64,000 nt of DNA from Herbaspirillum sp. Sphag64 (GCF_014192645.1 NZ_JACHYE010000004.1:235572-299571), one strand, 5' to 3'. Shown: positions 54,150-63,307, numbered from the stretch's first letter. Translations and numbers: made by a program. The notes: generated from the sequence alone by a model not told the origin.

Positions 54150-55439
54150 ATGGACGAGCGGCGACAAAAGATTGCAGTAATCGGCGCGGGTATTTCCGGG
54201 CTGGCGAGCGCCTATTTTTTGGAGCGTCGGCACGAAGTGGTGCTCTTTGAGGCCGGGCATTACCTGGGCGGCCACACCAATACAGTCGATCTCACGCTGG
54301 AGGGCAAGAGTTTCGCGGTCGATACAGGTTTTCTGGTCTTTAATGAAAAGACCTATCCCAATCTGATTGCCTTGCTAGATGAGCTTGAAGTTGCCAGTTA
54401 TGCCACGGATATGTCGTTTGGGGTGTCGCTCGATGCGGGCAAATTTGAGTGGGCTGGTACCAGCCTGGATACCGTGTTTGCCCAGCGTAAGCGCGCCTTT
54501 TCGCCGGCGTTTCTGGGGATGTTGCGAGACATACTACGCTTCAACCGGAGTGCGGAAGCGAATCTGGCGGCGGCGCGGGCGCGGCCTGTCACGTTGAAGA
54601 AGCTGATCACCAGCGGTAATTACGGCAACCTGTTTCGCGATGCCTATCTATTACCAATGGCAGCGGCGATCTGGTCGAGTTCGCCAGCGGACATTCTGGA
54701 ATTCCCGGCCAGTACATTTTTGCGTTTCTGCCTCAACCACGGTTTGCTGCAGGTGAATGGTCGTCCGCAATGGCGCACTGTATTGGGCGGCGCGCGTAGT
54801 TACGTACGCAAGATTGCCGCGCAGTTGTCGCAAGTCCGATTGAAAACACCCGTGCGTGAAGTGCGGCAGGAGAGCGGTCGCTTTATTGTGCGTACCGACG
54901 CCGACGAGCAGTTCTTTGATGCGGTGGTTTTTGCTACCCATGCGCCACAGACGCTGAACATACTCACCGACGCAACACCGGCTGAACGCATCTTGCTTTG
55001 CGCTGCCCGTTATCAGCCGAATGTCGCTTATTTGCACACGGATCCATCCCTGATGCCACGTCGGCGCAAGGTCTGGTCGGCCTGGAATTACATCGGTGGC
55101 AGTGATGTTGCAGAAGACGGCAGCCGTCCGGTCTGCGTGAGTTATTGGCTCAATCAGTTGCAGGCGCTGCCGTGCAAGACAGATGTGATGGTGACACTGA
55201 ATCCGTTCAGTGCACCGGACCCGGCGCATGTGCTGGCCCGTTTTGAATATGAGCATCCGGTTTTTGATGAGGTAGCTGTGGCTGCACAGCAAAGTCTGGC
55301 ATCGATACAGGGGCGTCGCGGGGTCTGGTTTGCCGGCGCCTGGACCGGTTATGGTTTCCATGAAGATGGCTTGAAATCTGCCTTGCGCGTGGCAGCCGAT
55401 TTTGGCGTTGCGCCGACGTGGGCAAAGGTGACCCCATGA
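54150..55439 (+). CDS. FAD-dependent NAD(P)-binding amine-oxidase-like protein (COG2907)
   Basis: A 429-aa flavoprotein with an N-terminal dinucleotide fold (IAVIGAGISGLASAYFLERR), the second motif EAGHYLGGHTNTVDL, and the C-terminal FAD segment GVWFAGAWTGYGFHEDGLKSAL. Genes of this type regularly stand with DUF1365 and Cfa genes, as here. Action on lipids, such as desaturation of fatty acyl chains, is inferred from that context. ATG 54150 is preferred over GTG 54123. It overlaps the next gene by 4 bases. Confidence 0.87.
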   Translation: MDERRQKIAVIGAGISGLASAYFLERRHEVVLFEAGHYLGGHTNTVDLTLEGKSFAVDTGFLVFNEKTYPNLIALLDELEVASYATDMSFGVSLDAGKFEWAGTSLDTVFAQRKRAFSPAFLGMLRDILRFNRSAEANLAAARARPVTLKKLITSGNYGNLFRDAYLLPMAAAIWSSSPADILEFPASTFLRFCLNHGLLQVNGRPQWRTVLGGARSYVRKIAAQLSQVRLKTPVREVRQESGRFIVRTDADEQFFDAVVFATHAPQTLNILTDATPAERILLCAARYQPNVAYLHTDPSLMPRRRKVWSAWNYIGGSDVAEDGSRPVCVSYWLNQLQALPCKTDVMVTLNPFSAPDPAHVLARFEYEHPVFDEVAVAAQQSLASIQGRRGVWFAGAWTGYGFHEDGLKSALRVAADFGVAPTWAKVTP

Positions 55440-56245
55440 ATGTCCTACAGGATGGCAGGCACGCGCCCGCTTACCTGATCCGTGGTCAGGTGATGCACGA
55501 GCGTCTGCGTCCTGTTGTACATCGCTTTGTTTATCCGGTGTTTTACCTCCGTATCAATGTGGCCCGACTGGAAGATGCGGGAAATCGTTGGTTTGGTATT
55601 GATCGGCGGCGTCTGATGTCGCTGCGTACGCGTGACTATGGTCCGCGCGACGGTAGCAGTCTCGATGCCTGGATGCGTGATCATTTGCGCAACGCGGGTT
55701 TGCCTGCCGATGGTGAAATCTGGCTGCAGACGTTTCCGCGCTTGTTTGGTGTTGTTTTCAATCCGGTCAGCTTCTGGTACTGCCATGACCGTAGCGGCGC
55801 TTTGCGCGCGGTACTGGCCGAGGTCAACAATACTTTTGGTGAAACCCAGCGTTATTTGCTGGTTGCGCCGGATCAAGGTGTCATCAGCGCTGACACGCAC
55901 TTGCAGTGTGCCAAGCTGATGCACGTCTCACCGTTTTGCGAAGTGCGTGGGACTTACCATTTTCGTTTTCGCGATACCGCCACCACCGCGATGGTGGGAA
56001 TCGACTATGACGACGGTCAGGGCGTGCTGATGCACACGGCGGTCGGTGGCAAGGTGCAGGCGCTGGACCGCAGCGGTGCACGTAAGGCGTTGCTGGCACA
56101 ACCGTTCATGAGTGCCGGCATCCTCCTCAAGATCCATTGGCAGGCATGGAAGTTATGGCGCAAGCGTGTTCCCTTTTTTAGTAAGCCGGAGCGCGCCGCA
56201 GGGGCGGATTCGCTTGTGACTTTGAATAAGGAGACTTCATTGTGA
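55436..56245 (+). CDS. DUF1365-family protein
   Basis: A 269-aa protein of unknown reaction. Conserved family blocks include VHRFVYPVFYLRINV, RLFGVVFNPVSFWYCHD and KLMHVSPFCEVRGTYHFRF. The FNPVSFWYC segment with a Cys and several aromatic residues suggests an active or binding site. It is fused by ATGA to the FAD protein gene and by GTGA to the Cfa gene, so the three act together, probably on membrane lipids. Confidence 0.88.
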   Translation: MNVLQDGRHAPAYLIRGQVMHERLRPVVHRFVYPVFYLRINVARLEDAGNRWFGIDRRRLMSLRTRDYGPRDGSSLDAWMRDHLRNAGLPADGEIWLQTFPRLFGVVFNPVSFWYCHDRSGALRAVLAEVNNTFGETQRYLLVAPDQGVISADTHLQCAKLMHVSPFCEVRGTYHFRFRDTATTAMVGIDYDDGQGVLMHTAVGGKVQALDRSGARKALLAQPFMSAGILLKIHWQAWKLWRKRVPFFSKPERAAGADSLVTLNKETSL

Positions 56246-57504
56246 ATGTCGATATGAACCGCAATGAACTGCATCAGCATACGATGCCGGAACTGACCGT
56301 GACCGCCAACGCTGCCAATGCAGCGGGCTCAGTCCCTTTGTCTACCAGAATTTTCCTGCGCCTGCTTAATCATCTGGCACACGGTCATCTGCAATTGCTG
56401 ACGCCGCACGGCAATATGATGATGTTTGGTGACGTCCATGAGCCGCCTAGTGCAACCTTGCATATCAAGGATTGGCGCGCCTGCGGTAGCATGTTGCGAG
56501 CTGGTGATATCGGCTTTGCGGAGAGCTATGCTGCGGGCTGGATCGATACGCCAGACCTCGCTGCATTATTGCGCCTGTGTCTGCGCAATCAGGCCGAGCT
56601 GCAGCGCATGATCTTCGGCGGCAAGCTAGCCGAAATGTGGTATCGCCTGCGCCACTGGATGCGCTCCAACACGAAGCAGGGAAGCCGCAAGAATATTCAT
56701 GCCCATTACGACATCGGCAATGACTTCTATGCACTCTGGCTGGATCGCAGCTGGACCTATTCCAGCGCGATTTTTGAGGGTAATCATGCGCTCAGTCTGG
56801 AGGCTGCACAGGGTTGTAAATACCAGCGCATCATCGATCAGCTGGGGCTCAAGGCGGGCGACAGTGTGCTCGAAATCGGTTGTGGCTGGGGTGGCTTTGC
56901 CGAACATGCGGCGTCGCGCGGCATTCGTGTACATGGCGTAACAATTTCTCCGTCGCAGCTGAAGGTGGCACAGCAGCGTATTGCCGAACGTGGACTGGAG
57001 TCGTTGGCAGTACTGGAGCTGTGCGATTACCGTGACCTCAATGGTCAGTACGACGCAGTGGTCTCGATTGAAATGTTTGAGGCCGTCGGTGAGCAATTCT
57101 GGCCGCAGTATTTTGATACGGTGTCGGCACGTCTGCGTCCCGGTGGTCAGGCCCTGATCCAGTCCATCACGATTGCTGAAGGTTATTTCGAGCGCTATCG
57201 CGCGAGCTCAGACTTCATTCGCGAGTACATCTTCCCGGGCGGCATGCTGCCGAGCCCCGAGCGCTTTTGTACGCTGGCACGCAGTGCTGGCTTGCGTACG
57301 CTCGATCAGTATCGCTTCGGTCATGATTATGCCGAGACGCTGCGGCGCTGGCGTGATGGCTTCCTGCTGCAGCGTGAGGCGATAGCTGCACAAGGTTTTG
57401 ATGAACGTTTCCTGCGCCTGTGGGAGCTCTATTACGTCTATTGCGAAGTGGGTTTCGACGAGGAGCGAATCGATGTCATCCAGTTCCAGTTGCACAAGGC
57501 CTGA
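56242..57504 (+). CDS. cfa: Cyclopropane-fatty-acyl-phospholipid synthase family methyltransferase
   Basis: A 420-aa SAM-dependent methyltransferase. HYDIGNDFY (about 155-163) binds the bicarbonate/substrate region, SAM motif I is VLEIGCGWGGFA (about 209-220), and the C-terminal FRRWRDGF-type region is seen as TLRRWRDGFLLQREAI. It adds a methylene or methyl group across acyl double bonds. It begins with GTG 56242, overlapping the DUF1365 stop. This copy, within a FAD/DUF1365 cluster, may be a specialised paralogue and not the housekeeping Cfa. Confidence 0.9.
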   Translation: MNVDMNRNELHQHTMPELTVTANAANAAGSVPLSTRIFLRLLNHLAHGHLQLLTPHGNMMMFGDVHEPPSATLHIKDWRACGSMLRAGDIGFAESYAAGWIDTPDLAALLRLCLRNQAELQRMIFGGKLAEMWYRLRHWMRSNTKQGSRKNIHAHYDIGNDFYALWLDRSWTYSSAIFEGNHALSLEAAQGCKYQRIIDQLGLKAGDSVLEIGCGWGGFAEHAASRGIRVHGVTISPSQLKVAQQRIAERGLESLAVLELCDYRDLNGQYDAVVSIEMFEAVGEQFWPQYFDTVSARLRPGGQALIQSITIAEGYFERYRASSDFIREYIFPGGMLPSPERFCTLARSAGLRTLDQYRFGHDYAETLRRWRDGFLLQREAIAAQGFDERFLRLWELYYVYCEVGFDEERIDVIQFQLHKA

Positions 57505-58048
57505 AGCAACACGTCGCCGCTTTCTGATGATGGCGTCTTTGCTGGTGTCGCTGCTGAGTTTGTGGTGCGTGACGCCGTCTGGTCGTGCCGCAGGTTGGCA
57601 TGATGATTTGCCGCAGGCGCAACTCAATGGTAATGGTGAATTGCGCTGGTTTGGTTTTCGCATTTACAGCGCGTCCTTGTGGAGTGAGAGTGTTCCCTTT
57701 GATCCACATCATGCCTTTGCGCTGGAGTTGACCTATGCGCGTGCGATCAGCCGGGAGCGGCTGGTCAAGGCCAGTATCGAGGAAATTCGTCGGCTCTCCG
57801 GCAGCCGCTACACCGAAGCGCAATATAGCCAATGGCAGACCTTGCTAGAGAACACGTTTCGCGATGTGCTTGAAGGCGATCAGCTCGTGGGTGTGTATTT
57901 GCCGGGTGTGGGAGCGCGTTTTTACAACCGCACGCAATTGCTGGCACAAATTTCTGACCCGGAGTTTGCACAGGCTTTTTTCAATATCTGGCTAGATCCG
58001 CAAAGTCGTGACGCGCAGTTGCGCAAGCATCTTTTAGGGGAAAATTAA
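57473..58048 (+). CDS. Chalcone-isomerase-like exported protein
   Basis: A 191-aa protein with an N-terminal signal. TRRRFLMMASLLVSLLSLW resembles a twin-arginine signal, ending near PSGRAAG. The mature part NGNGELRWFGFRIYSASLW and YARAISRERLVKASIEEIRRL fits the bacterial chalcone-isomerase-like family, which binds fatty acids in some plants. It starts 32 bases inside the end of cfa, after GAGGAGCG. It shares its last base with the next start (TAATG). Confidence 0.82.
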   Translation: MSSSSSCTRPEATRRRFLMMASLLVSLLSLWCVTPSGRAAGWHDDLPQAQLNGNGELRWFGFRIYSASLWSESVPFDPHHAFALELTYARAISRERLVKASIEEIRRLSGSRYTEAQYSQWQTLLENTFRDVLEGDQLVGVYLPGVGARFYNRTQLLAQISDPEFAQAFFNIWLDPQSRDAQLRKHLLGEN

Positions 58049-59370
58049 TGGCATCTGCCGCGGCGCAGCGTTGGCGATATGTCGCCTACGGGTTGCTGGG
58101 CATGCCGTTGGCAATGGCGGCCTTGCCGGTGTACCTGCAGGTGCCGACCTATTACACGACGCATCTGGGCTTGGCTATTGGTAGCACCGGCTGGGTATTG
58201 TTCCTGACGCGACTGGTTGATACCGTGCAGGACCCTTGGCTGGGTCGTTGTATTGACCGGTTGTCCGGCGTCCGTTTGCAGCTCTGGATGATCGCGGGTG
58301 CGTTGTTGTTGGGCTTGTCGTTTTGTGGATTGTGGCTGCCGCCGGTGTGGTGGCGGGGCAATAGTACCGGCTTGCTGGGCTGGCTGGGTTTGATGTTGCT
58401 GTTGGTGTATCTGGCGCACAGCATGCTCAATATTGCCTACCTGTCCTGGGGGGCACGCCTGTCGGGGCAGACTCAGGGTTTGCTGGGGGCTTCGGCGTCG
58501 CGCGAGGCGGCCGGTTTGGTCGGTGCCATCGTGGCCAGTGTGACACCGTCGGTGATCATGGCGGGCGCCGCAACGGTGGAGTGGCAACTCACAGTTTATG
58601 CAGGCGGTTTCGCGATTGTGCTGGGATTGGCGGTGGTAGCTTTGCTTGGCTTTGCACCGCCGTGGAACAGGGCAGTCGCTGATCCATTGCAAACTTCTGA
58701 ACTCGCACAGCAGGCAGGGTGGGCAGAGAGTATGGCTGCGCTCTCTGCTAACCATGCGTTCCGTCGCCTGCTATTACCCTATTTTTTGAATGCGATCTCG
58801 GTCGCGATACCAGCCACGCTGGCGCTGTTTTTCATCAACGACCATTTGCAGGCTGCTGCGCAATCGGGTGTTTTGCTGGCGGTGTATTTCCTGTCAACCG
58901 CAATTGGTTTGCCTTGCTGGGTTATCGCAGCGCGACGATTGGGGGTATTGCGGGCTTGGCGACTAGGGATGCTGCTGGCAATTCTGGCTTTTAGCGGCAC
59001 CATCTTTTTACAGGCAGGGGATGTGTTGCTATATGGCGTGATCTGTGTCGCTGCAGGTCTGGCACTGGGCGCTGATCTGGCGTTGCCGCCGGTGCTGCTG
59101 GCCGGAATCATTGAAGGGGATACCCGCACGGCCGCCTATTACGGCGTCTGGACCTTGCTGGCCAAGCTGGCGTTGGCGGTCTCCGGACTGGCATTGCCGC
59201 TGCTGGCACTACTCGGTTATCAACCGGGCATGACGGGCAATAGTGCGCTGGCATGGGTGTATGCGGTTTTACCTTGTGGCTTCAAGTTGCTCGCATTGCT
59301 GCTCTCGGCAAGCTTGCGTGAAACCCAGTCTGCGCCGCTGGCAGATTCGCAGCCTCAATCGTTGCCTTAA
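58048..59370 (+). CDS. MFS transporter (GPH/MelB-like)
   Basis: A 440-aa membrane protein with about 12 helices, similar to the GPH sugar:cation group (LVDTVQDPWLGRCIDRLSG motif in the first half). In this operon a lipid or lipid precursor is a more likely cargo than a sugar, but that is inference. It is coupled to the chalcone-isomerase-like gene through TAATG. Confidence 0.87.
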   Translation: MASAAAQRWRYVAYGLLGMPLAMAALPVYLQVPTYYTTHLGLAIGSTGWVLFLTRLVDTVQDPWLGRCIDRLSGVRLQLWMIAGALLLGLSFCGLWLPPVWWRGNSTGLLGWLGLMLLLVYLAHSMLNIAYLSWGARLSGQTQGLLGASASREAAGLVGAIVASVTPSVIMAGAATVEWQLTVYAGGFAIVLGLAVVALLGFAPPWNRAVADPLQTSELAQQAGWAESMAALSANHAFRRLLLPYFLNAISVAIPATLALFFINDHLQAAAQSGVLLAVYFLSTAIGLPCWVIAARRLGVLRAWRLGMLLAILAFSGTIFLQAGDVLLYGVICVAAGLALGADLALPPVLLAGIIEGDTRTAAYYGVWTLLAKLALAVSGLALPLLALLGYQPGMTGNSALAWVYAVLPCGFKLLALLLSASLRETQSAPLADSQPQSLP

Positions 59371-59413
59371 TCGTTGTCCCACAACTGTTCCACATTCAGC
59401 AGGAGCTTGACTC

Positions 59414-59950
59414 ATGAAAAAATTACTTTCCCGGCTTGCCACAATTGCCGCGTTATCGAGCCTGGGAGCCTGTGCCGGGCCAGATGTGACGCATTACGCC
59501 GCCAACACACCGGTGTTTGATCCTGCCCAATATTTTGCTGGCAAGACTGAGGCTTGGGGCATGTTCCAGAAGCGCAGTGGTGAAGTCATCAAGCGCATGC
59601 ATGTTGAGATGACCGGAACCGTCAAGGGCAATCAACTGGTTCTGGAGGAGCATTTCACCAATGACGACGGCAGCAAGCAGGATCGGACCTGGACGCTGGT
59701 ACGTCAACCTGATGGCAGCTGGATCGGTACCGCCGGTGATGTCATCGGGCAAGGCATTGGCCGTGCCGCAGGAAACGCCTTCAATCTGCGTTATACCTTG
59801 CTCTTGCCAGTCGACGGCAAGACCTATGAAGTGCAGATGGATGACTGGATTTTTCAGTCAGATGCAGACACCTTGCTCAATCGCACCACGATGAGCAAGT
59901 TCGGCGTAGAACTGGGTCAGGCGACCTTGTTTTTTCGCAAAACTCACTAA
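59414..59950 (+). CDS. DUF3833-family lipoprotein
   Basis: A 178-aa lipoprotein. The lipobox LGAC places the modified cysteine at about residue 20. The DUF3833 core has FAGKTEAWGMFQKRSGEVIK, DGSWIGTAGDVIGQGIG and LNRTTMSKFGVELGQATLFF. Its role is unknown. Family members stand in clusters with Cfa and SDR genes and have a lipocalin-like feel. It probably sits on the periplasmic side of a membrane. Confidence 0.87.
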   Translation: MKKLLSRLATIAALSSLGACAGPDVTHYAANTPVFDPAQYFAGKTEAWGMFQKRSGEVIKRMHVEMTGTVKGNQLVLEEHFTNDDGSKQDRTWTLVRQPDGSWIGTAGDVIGQGIGRAAGNAFNLRYTLLLPVDGKTYEVQMDDWIFQSDADTLLNRTTMSKFGVELGQATLFFRKTH

Positions 59951-59965
59951 AGATCGGCAGAGATC

Positions 59966-60751
59966 ATGATATTCAGTCCCATGAATTCCCCAGTGCGCGA
60001 CTGGTCGGGCCAGCGCATCTGGCTGGTTGGTGCTTCCAGTGGTATCGGTGCTGCACTGGCGCGTCAGGCGCTGGCGCAAGGAGCGCGGGTAGCGTTGTCG
60101 GCGCGCAGGGAAGAGGCATTACAGCGGGTAGCTGGTAGCGCTCCCAATGCTTTGATTGTGCCGCTGGATGTGCTCGATCATGATGCATGGCGCCGCAGCC
60201 ATGACCGCATTTGCAAGGAGTTCGGTGGGATCGATCTCGTGTTGTTTTGCGCTGCCGACTATCATCCTGAGCGTAGCTGGGAAGTTACGAGCGATGGTGC
60301 ATTGCAGACCCTGCGGACCAATCTTGCCAGTGTCTATTCGGCACTGGCAACTGTCTTGCCGGATATGTTGGCGCGGCGCAGCGGTGGTATTGCGTTGGTC
60401 GCCAGCGTGGCTGGCTACATCGGTTTGCCCAATGCCAGTGTATATGGTCCCAGTAAGGCGGCACTGATCAATCTGGCGGAGATTTTATACAGCGATTTGC
60501 ATGGCAGAGGCTTGAATGTTTACCTGATCAATCCCGGTTTCGTCAAAACCGAACTGACCCAGAAGAACGATTTCACCATGCCGGCGATTCAGACGCCGGA
60601 AGCAGCAGCCACAGCAATCTGGCATGGTATTGCTGAAGGTCGCTTCGAGATACACTTCCCGCAACGCTTTACGCGTTTCCTGAAGTTGCTGCAGATGTTG
60701 CCGTATCGCCTGCGCTTCGCCTTGTTTGAACGTTTTCTGGATGTCAAATGA
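59966..60751 (+). CDS. Short-chain dehydrogenase/reductase
   Basis: A 261-aa NAD(P)-dependent SDR. The cofactor loop is VGASSGIGAALA (about 21-32), the NAG-type region is TNLASVYSAL, the catalytic Ser is in VASVAGYIG, and Tyr/Lys are in SVYGPSKAAL. The start could be ATG 59966 or 59981. It overlaps the next gene by 4 bases. An oxidoreduction step on a lipid-derived compound would fit the operon. Confidence 0.9.
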   Translation: MIFSPMNSPVRDWSGQRIWLVGASSGIGAALARQALAQGARVALSARREEALQRVAGSAPNALIVPLDVLDHDAWRRSHDRICKEFGGIDLVLFCAADYHPERSWEVTSDGALQTLRTNLASVYSALATVLPDMLARRSGGIALVASVAGYIGLPNASVYGPSKAALINLAEILYSDLHGRGLNVYLINPGFVKTELTQKNDFTMPAIQTPEAAATAIWHGIAEGRFEIHFPQRFTRFLKLLQMLPYRLRFALFERFLDVK

Positions 60752-61185
60752 CCAGCAAGAATCAACTCGATGCGTTGATGGATTGGTACGGCACGCTCAC
60801 GCCCCAGAGCCTGCCGGAGATCGGGCGTTTTTATGCTAGCGAGGCGCGCTTCAAGGACCCGTTCAATGAGGTCATTGGTGTGGCAAGTATTACGCATATT
60901 TTTGCCCACATGTTCACTGCGACCGACGATCCGCGATTTGTGATTGGGGAACGTCTGCTCGATGGTGATCAGGCCTTTGTGACCTGGACGTTTACCTTCC
61001 GGCTCAAGGGCAAGCCTTACGAAGTCGTGGGAGGCTCGCACTTACGCTTTGATACGCAGGGGCTGGTGGTACTGCATCGCGATTACTGGGATGCAGCCGA
61101 AGAATTGCTGCAAAAGTTGCCGTTGATTGGCGCCCCCGTGCGCTGGTTGCGCCGCCAGTTTACGACGCCGCCAGCTACCTCCTGA
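60748..61185 (+). CDS. SnoaL/NTF2-like protein
   Basis: A 145-aa cone-shaped NTF2-fold protein (LDALMDWYGTLTPQSLPEIG, then DPFNEVIGVASITHIFAHMF and YEVVGGSHLRFDTQGLVVLH). Such proteins act as small isomerases, cyclases or binding proteins. It closes the eight-gene operon with an ATGA overlap to the SDR gene. The convergent opgD gene ends 15 bases on. Confidence 0.85.
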   Translation: MTSKNQLDALMDWYGTLTPQSLPEIGRFYASEARFKDPFNEVIGVASITHIFAHMFTATDDPRFVIGERLLDGDQAFVTWTFTFRLKGKPYEVVGGSHLRFDTQGLVVLHRDYWDAAEELLQKLPLIGAPVRWLRRQFTTPPATS

Positions 61186-61199
61186 TTGGCATCAATACA

Positions 61200-62849
61200 T
61201 CAATACACGTTGCGCGTCTGGAACGGCTGATACTGGAACAGCCAGGTTTCCGAAAGCGTCTGTTTCTTGTGGCGCAGGAACAGGCGCAGATCGACCGGCT
61301 CATCACCCTCGACGGTGAGGTCAAACTGGGCGCGCCAATGACCGCTGATGCCATCGGGTACTGCTTCCGTAAAGACATAGGAAAAGCTGCCGCGAGAGCT
61401 GGATAGCACCGCTTCCGGCAATTCACCGAAGGCCAGTGTTTCCAGCGGACCGCCTAGAAACTCCACCATGAACTTACGCACATTGCGTGGGCGCGGCTGC
61501 CCCGGCTGACCGCCATTGCCCAAACGCGTCGCGACCACACGTGCCAATGGGCTTGGCGTCGGTTCATCATGCAACCAGTGCAAGCGGTAGCGGAATCGGT
61601 AACTACTGCCGGCGGTCGCTTTGGCCTGTGGTACCCACATGGCGACAATATTGTCGTGAATTTCATCGTCAGTCGGGATTTCAATCAATTGCACTGAGCC
61701 TGGTCCCCAACTGCCGAGCGGCTCCACCCACAGGCTGGGCCGGCGCTCATAGCGCACGCCATCCTGATAGTGATCAAAATTGCGGTCGCGTTGCAGCAAG
61801 CCGAAGCCATGTGGATTGTCGTCGCTGAAGGCCGAAGCGCTGATGTGTGACGGATTATTGAGCGGGCGCCAGATATGTTCGCCCGCGCCATTCCAGATGG
61901 CCAGTCCATCAGAGTCATGCACTTCCGGGCGCCAGTCGGTGCCGGTACCTTTAACGGTTTCCGAGAACCAGTACATTGACGTTGCCGGTGCGATGCCGAG
62001 ACGATCGATATCGCGGCGCAGGAATAAGGCGCAGTCGACTTCCATGATGACGCCCGGCTTTTGGTCAGCCTGCTGTGTGGAGTCTGGCTGCGAAGCGCGC
62101 TGCATGATGAACTTATAAGCGCCGGTGACGCTGGGGCCATCCAGTACGGCATACACCACCACGGTGTCACTGTTGTCGGTTGGTGGCACAAAATAGAAGT
62201 GGGTGAAATTCGGGAACTCCTCGGCCTTGCCCGCTTGGGCGACATCAATGGCGATGCCGCGTGCGGACAATCCATATTGATACAGGTCGCCGATAGCTCT
62301 GAAATAGGAGGCACCAAGAAAGGCAACCCAGTCATTCTTTTTCCAGTCGAGCTGTTGCTGGTCTCCCAGGCGACTTTCCTGAAAACGGAAGCCGGCAAAG
62401 CCACTGCCGCGCGGCAGTTTGCGGGCCGGGCTGTCGGTCGGCATGTCGAAATAACTCTCGTCGTACAGGATTTCACGCGCCTGTTGCTGCTCGCCGCTGC
62501 CTTCCAGCACATGCATATGGACCGGTGCCTGGAAAAAGCGTCCCAGATGGAAAAAGGTTACCGGGAATTGTCCCGGGCCGTCGGCAAACAGGGCAACATC
62601 GGTTTTGAAGTGAATCTTGCCGTGTTGTTCATAATCGATCTTGTCGAGGATCTCGGCGGGCGCTTTGGCTTGTGGCTGATAAGGAGCCTGCGCCAGTTGC
62701 CGCGCCTGCGCAATCAAAGTCTCGAAGGAGAACGCAGTGGCATTGCCGAGCTTGAGGCGATTGGCCGCCAGGGCCGAAGCAGGCACGCCAAGTGCGGCCA
62801 GAGCCGCGCTGGCAGCGGCGCTGCCGAGGAAAGTACGACGATTGATCAT
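61200..62849 (-). CDS. opgD: Glucan biosynthesis protein D (osmoregulated periplasmic glucans)
   Basis: A 549-aa periplasmic protein of the MdoG/OpgD family. The twin-arginine signal NRRTFLGSAAASAALAALG ends near PASALAA, which marks the OpgD branch. Conserved blocks include GFAGFRFQ, FLGASYFRAIGDLYQYGLSA and MYWFSETVKGTGTDWRPEVHD. It shapes the glucan backbone in the periplasm. ATG 62849 was chosen over 62930, because the upstream extension reads as another membrane-like stretch with no role. No opgH gene is adjacent. Confidence 0.92.
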   Translation of the reverse strand: MINRRTFLGSAAASAALAALGVPASALAANRLKLGNATAFSFETLIAQARQLAQAPYQPQAKAPAEILDKIDYEQHGKIHFKTDVALFADGPGQFPVTFFHLGRFFQAPVHMHVLEGSGEQQQAREILYDESYFDMPTDSPARKLPRGSGFAGFRFQESRLGDQQQLDWKKNDWVAFLGASYFRAIGDLYQYGLSARGIAIDVAQAGKAEEFPNFTHFYFVPPTDNSDTVVVYAVLDGPSVTGAYKFIMQRASQPDSTQQADQKPGVIMEVDCALFLRRDIDRLGIAPATSMYWFSETVKGTGTDWRPEVHDSDGLAIWNGAGEHIWRPLNNPSHISASAFSDDNPHGFGLLQRDRNFDHYQDGVRYERRPSLWVEPLGSWGPGSVQLIEIPTDDEIHDNIVAMWVPQAKATAGSSYRFRYRLHWLHDEPTPSPLARVVATRLGNGGQPGQPRPRNVRKFMVEFLGGPLETLAFGELPEAVLSSSRGSFSYVFTEAVPDGISGHWRAQFDLTVEGDEPVDLRLFLRHKKQTLSETWLFQYQPFQTRNVY

Positions 62850-62958
62850 GGGCAAGAAAATAACGAAAAGTAGGCAGAAGGCGAAAAACATCAAAGCAGC
62901 ATCATGCAGGAAAAAAATCACCAATGCCATGCCTGTGGACTGAGACCGTCAAATTGCG

Positions 62959-62964
62959 TAGAAT
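62959..62964 (+). promoter_or_regulatory. Possible -10 element for the riboswitch transcript
   Basis: TAGAAT at 62959-62964 with a poor -35 candidate TGGACT at 62936-62941 (17-base spacing) lies just ahead of the riboswitch. Confidence 0.4.
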
Positions 62965-62974
62965 GCGCCGGTCA

Positions 62975-63078
62975 TTGGGGAGTAGTCGCCCTGTATTGCA
63001 CGTGTTGCAACGTGCACAAGCCCGCGGGGGCTTACGTCAACATACTTGATCCATAGATCATGGCGTAAGCACTTCTAA
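62975..63078 (+). promoter_or_regulatory. yybP-ykoY (Mn2+) riboswitch aptamer
   Basis: The conserved 5' part GGGGAGTAG (62977-62985) is followed by a helix (TGCACG/CGTGCA near 62997-63016), the block GCCCGCGGGGGCTTACG and GTCAACATACTTG (63019-63048), and AAGCACTTCTAAG at the 3' side. These are the hallmarks of the yybP-ykoY motif, known to bind Mn2+ and switch on Mn exporters. The UPF0016/TMEM165-family gene downstream is a known target type. Exact ends are approximate. Confidence 0.9.
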
Positions 63079-63236
63079 GAACGTATTGATGATCTTACTG
63101 CGCGGCCCTGATTGCCCGCCAACCAGTGCTCAACATCCTCATGTACTCAAGTACATTCCGGTGTTTCCGCTCTGCTTGACGGCCACTGAGGCTCGCTCGC
63201 TACAGATCGTAAAAAGTTCTAAGCTGACAAGACCTT

Positions 63237-63296
63237 TGACCATGTTGCCTCTGGAATGGCCGGAGAGCGCATGGTCATTGTTTTTGTTCCGGCCAT
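63237..63296 (+). promoter_or_regulatory. Expression platform with two mutually exclusive hairpins
   Basis: Stem A pairs TGACCATG (63237-63244) with CATGGTCA (63270-63277), has an inner stem CTCTGG/CCGGAG, and is followed by TTGTTTTTG, like an intrinsic terminator. Stem B pairs ATGGCCGGA (63256-63264) with TCCGGCCAT (63288-63296), and its 3' arm abuts the ribosome site GGAG at 63297-63300. The stems cross and cannot form together. How the aptamer selects between them is inferred, not seen. Confidence 0.6.
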
Positions 63297-63307
63297 GGAG
63301 AACCTCA

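Noticed and set aside
58045..58755. 236-codon open frame opposite the MFS gene
   Set aside because: It is a His/Gln/Arg-rich shadow of a membrane protein gene.
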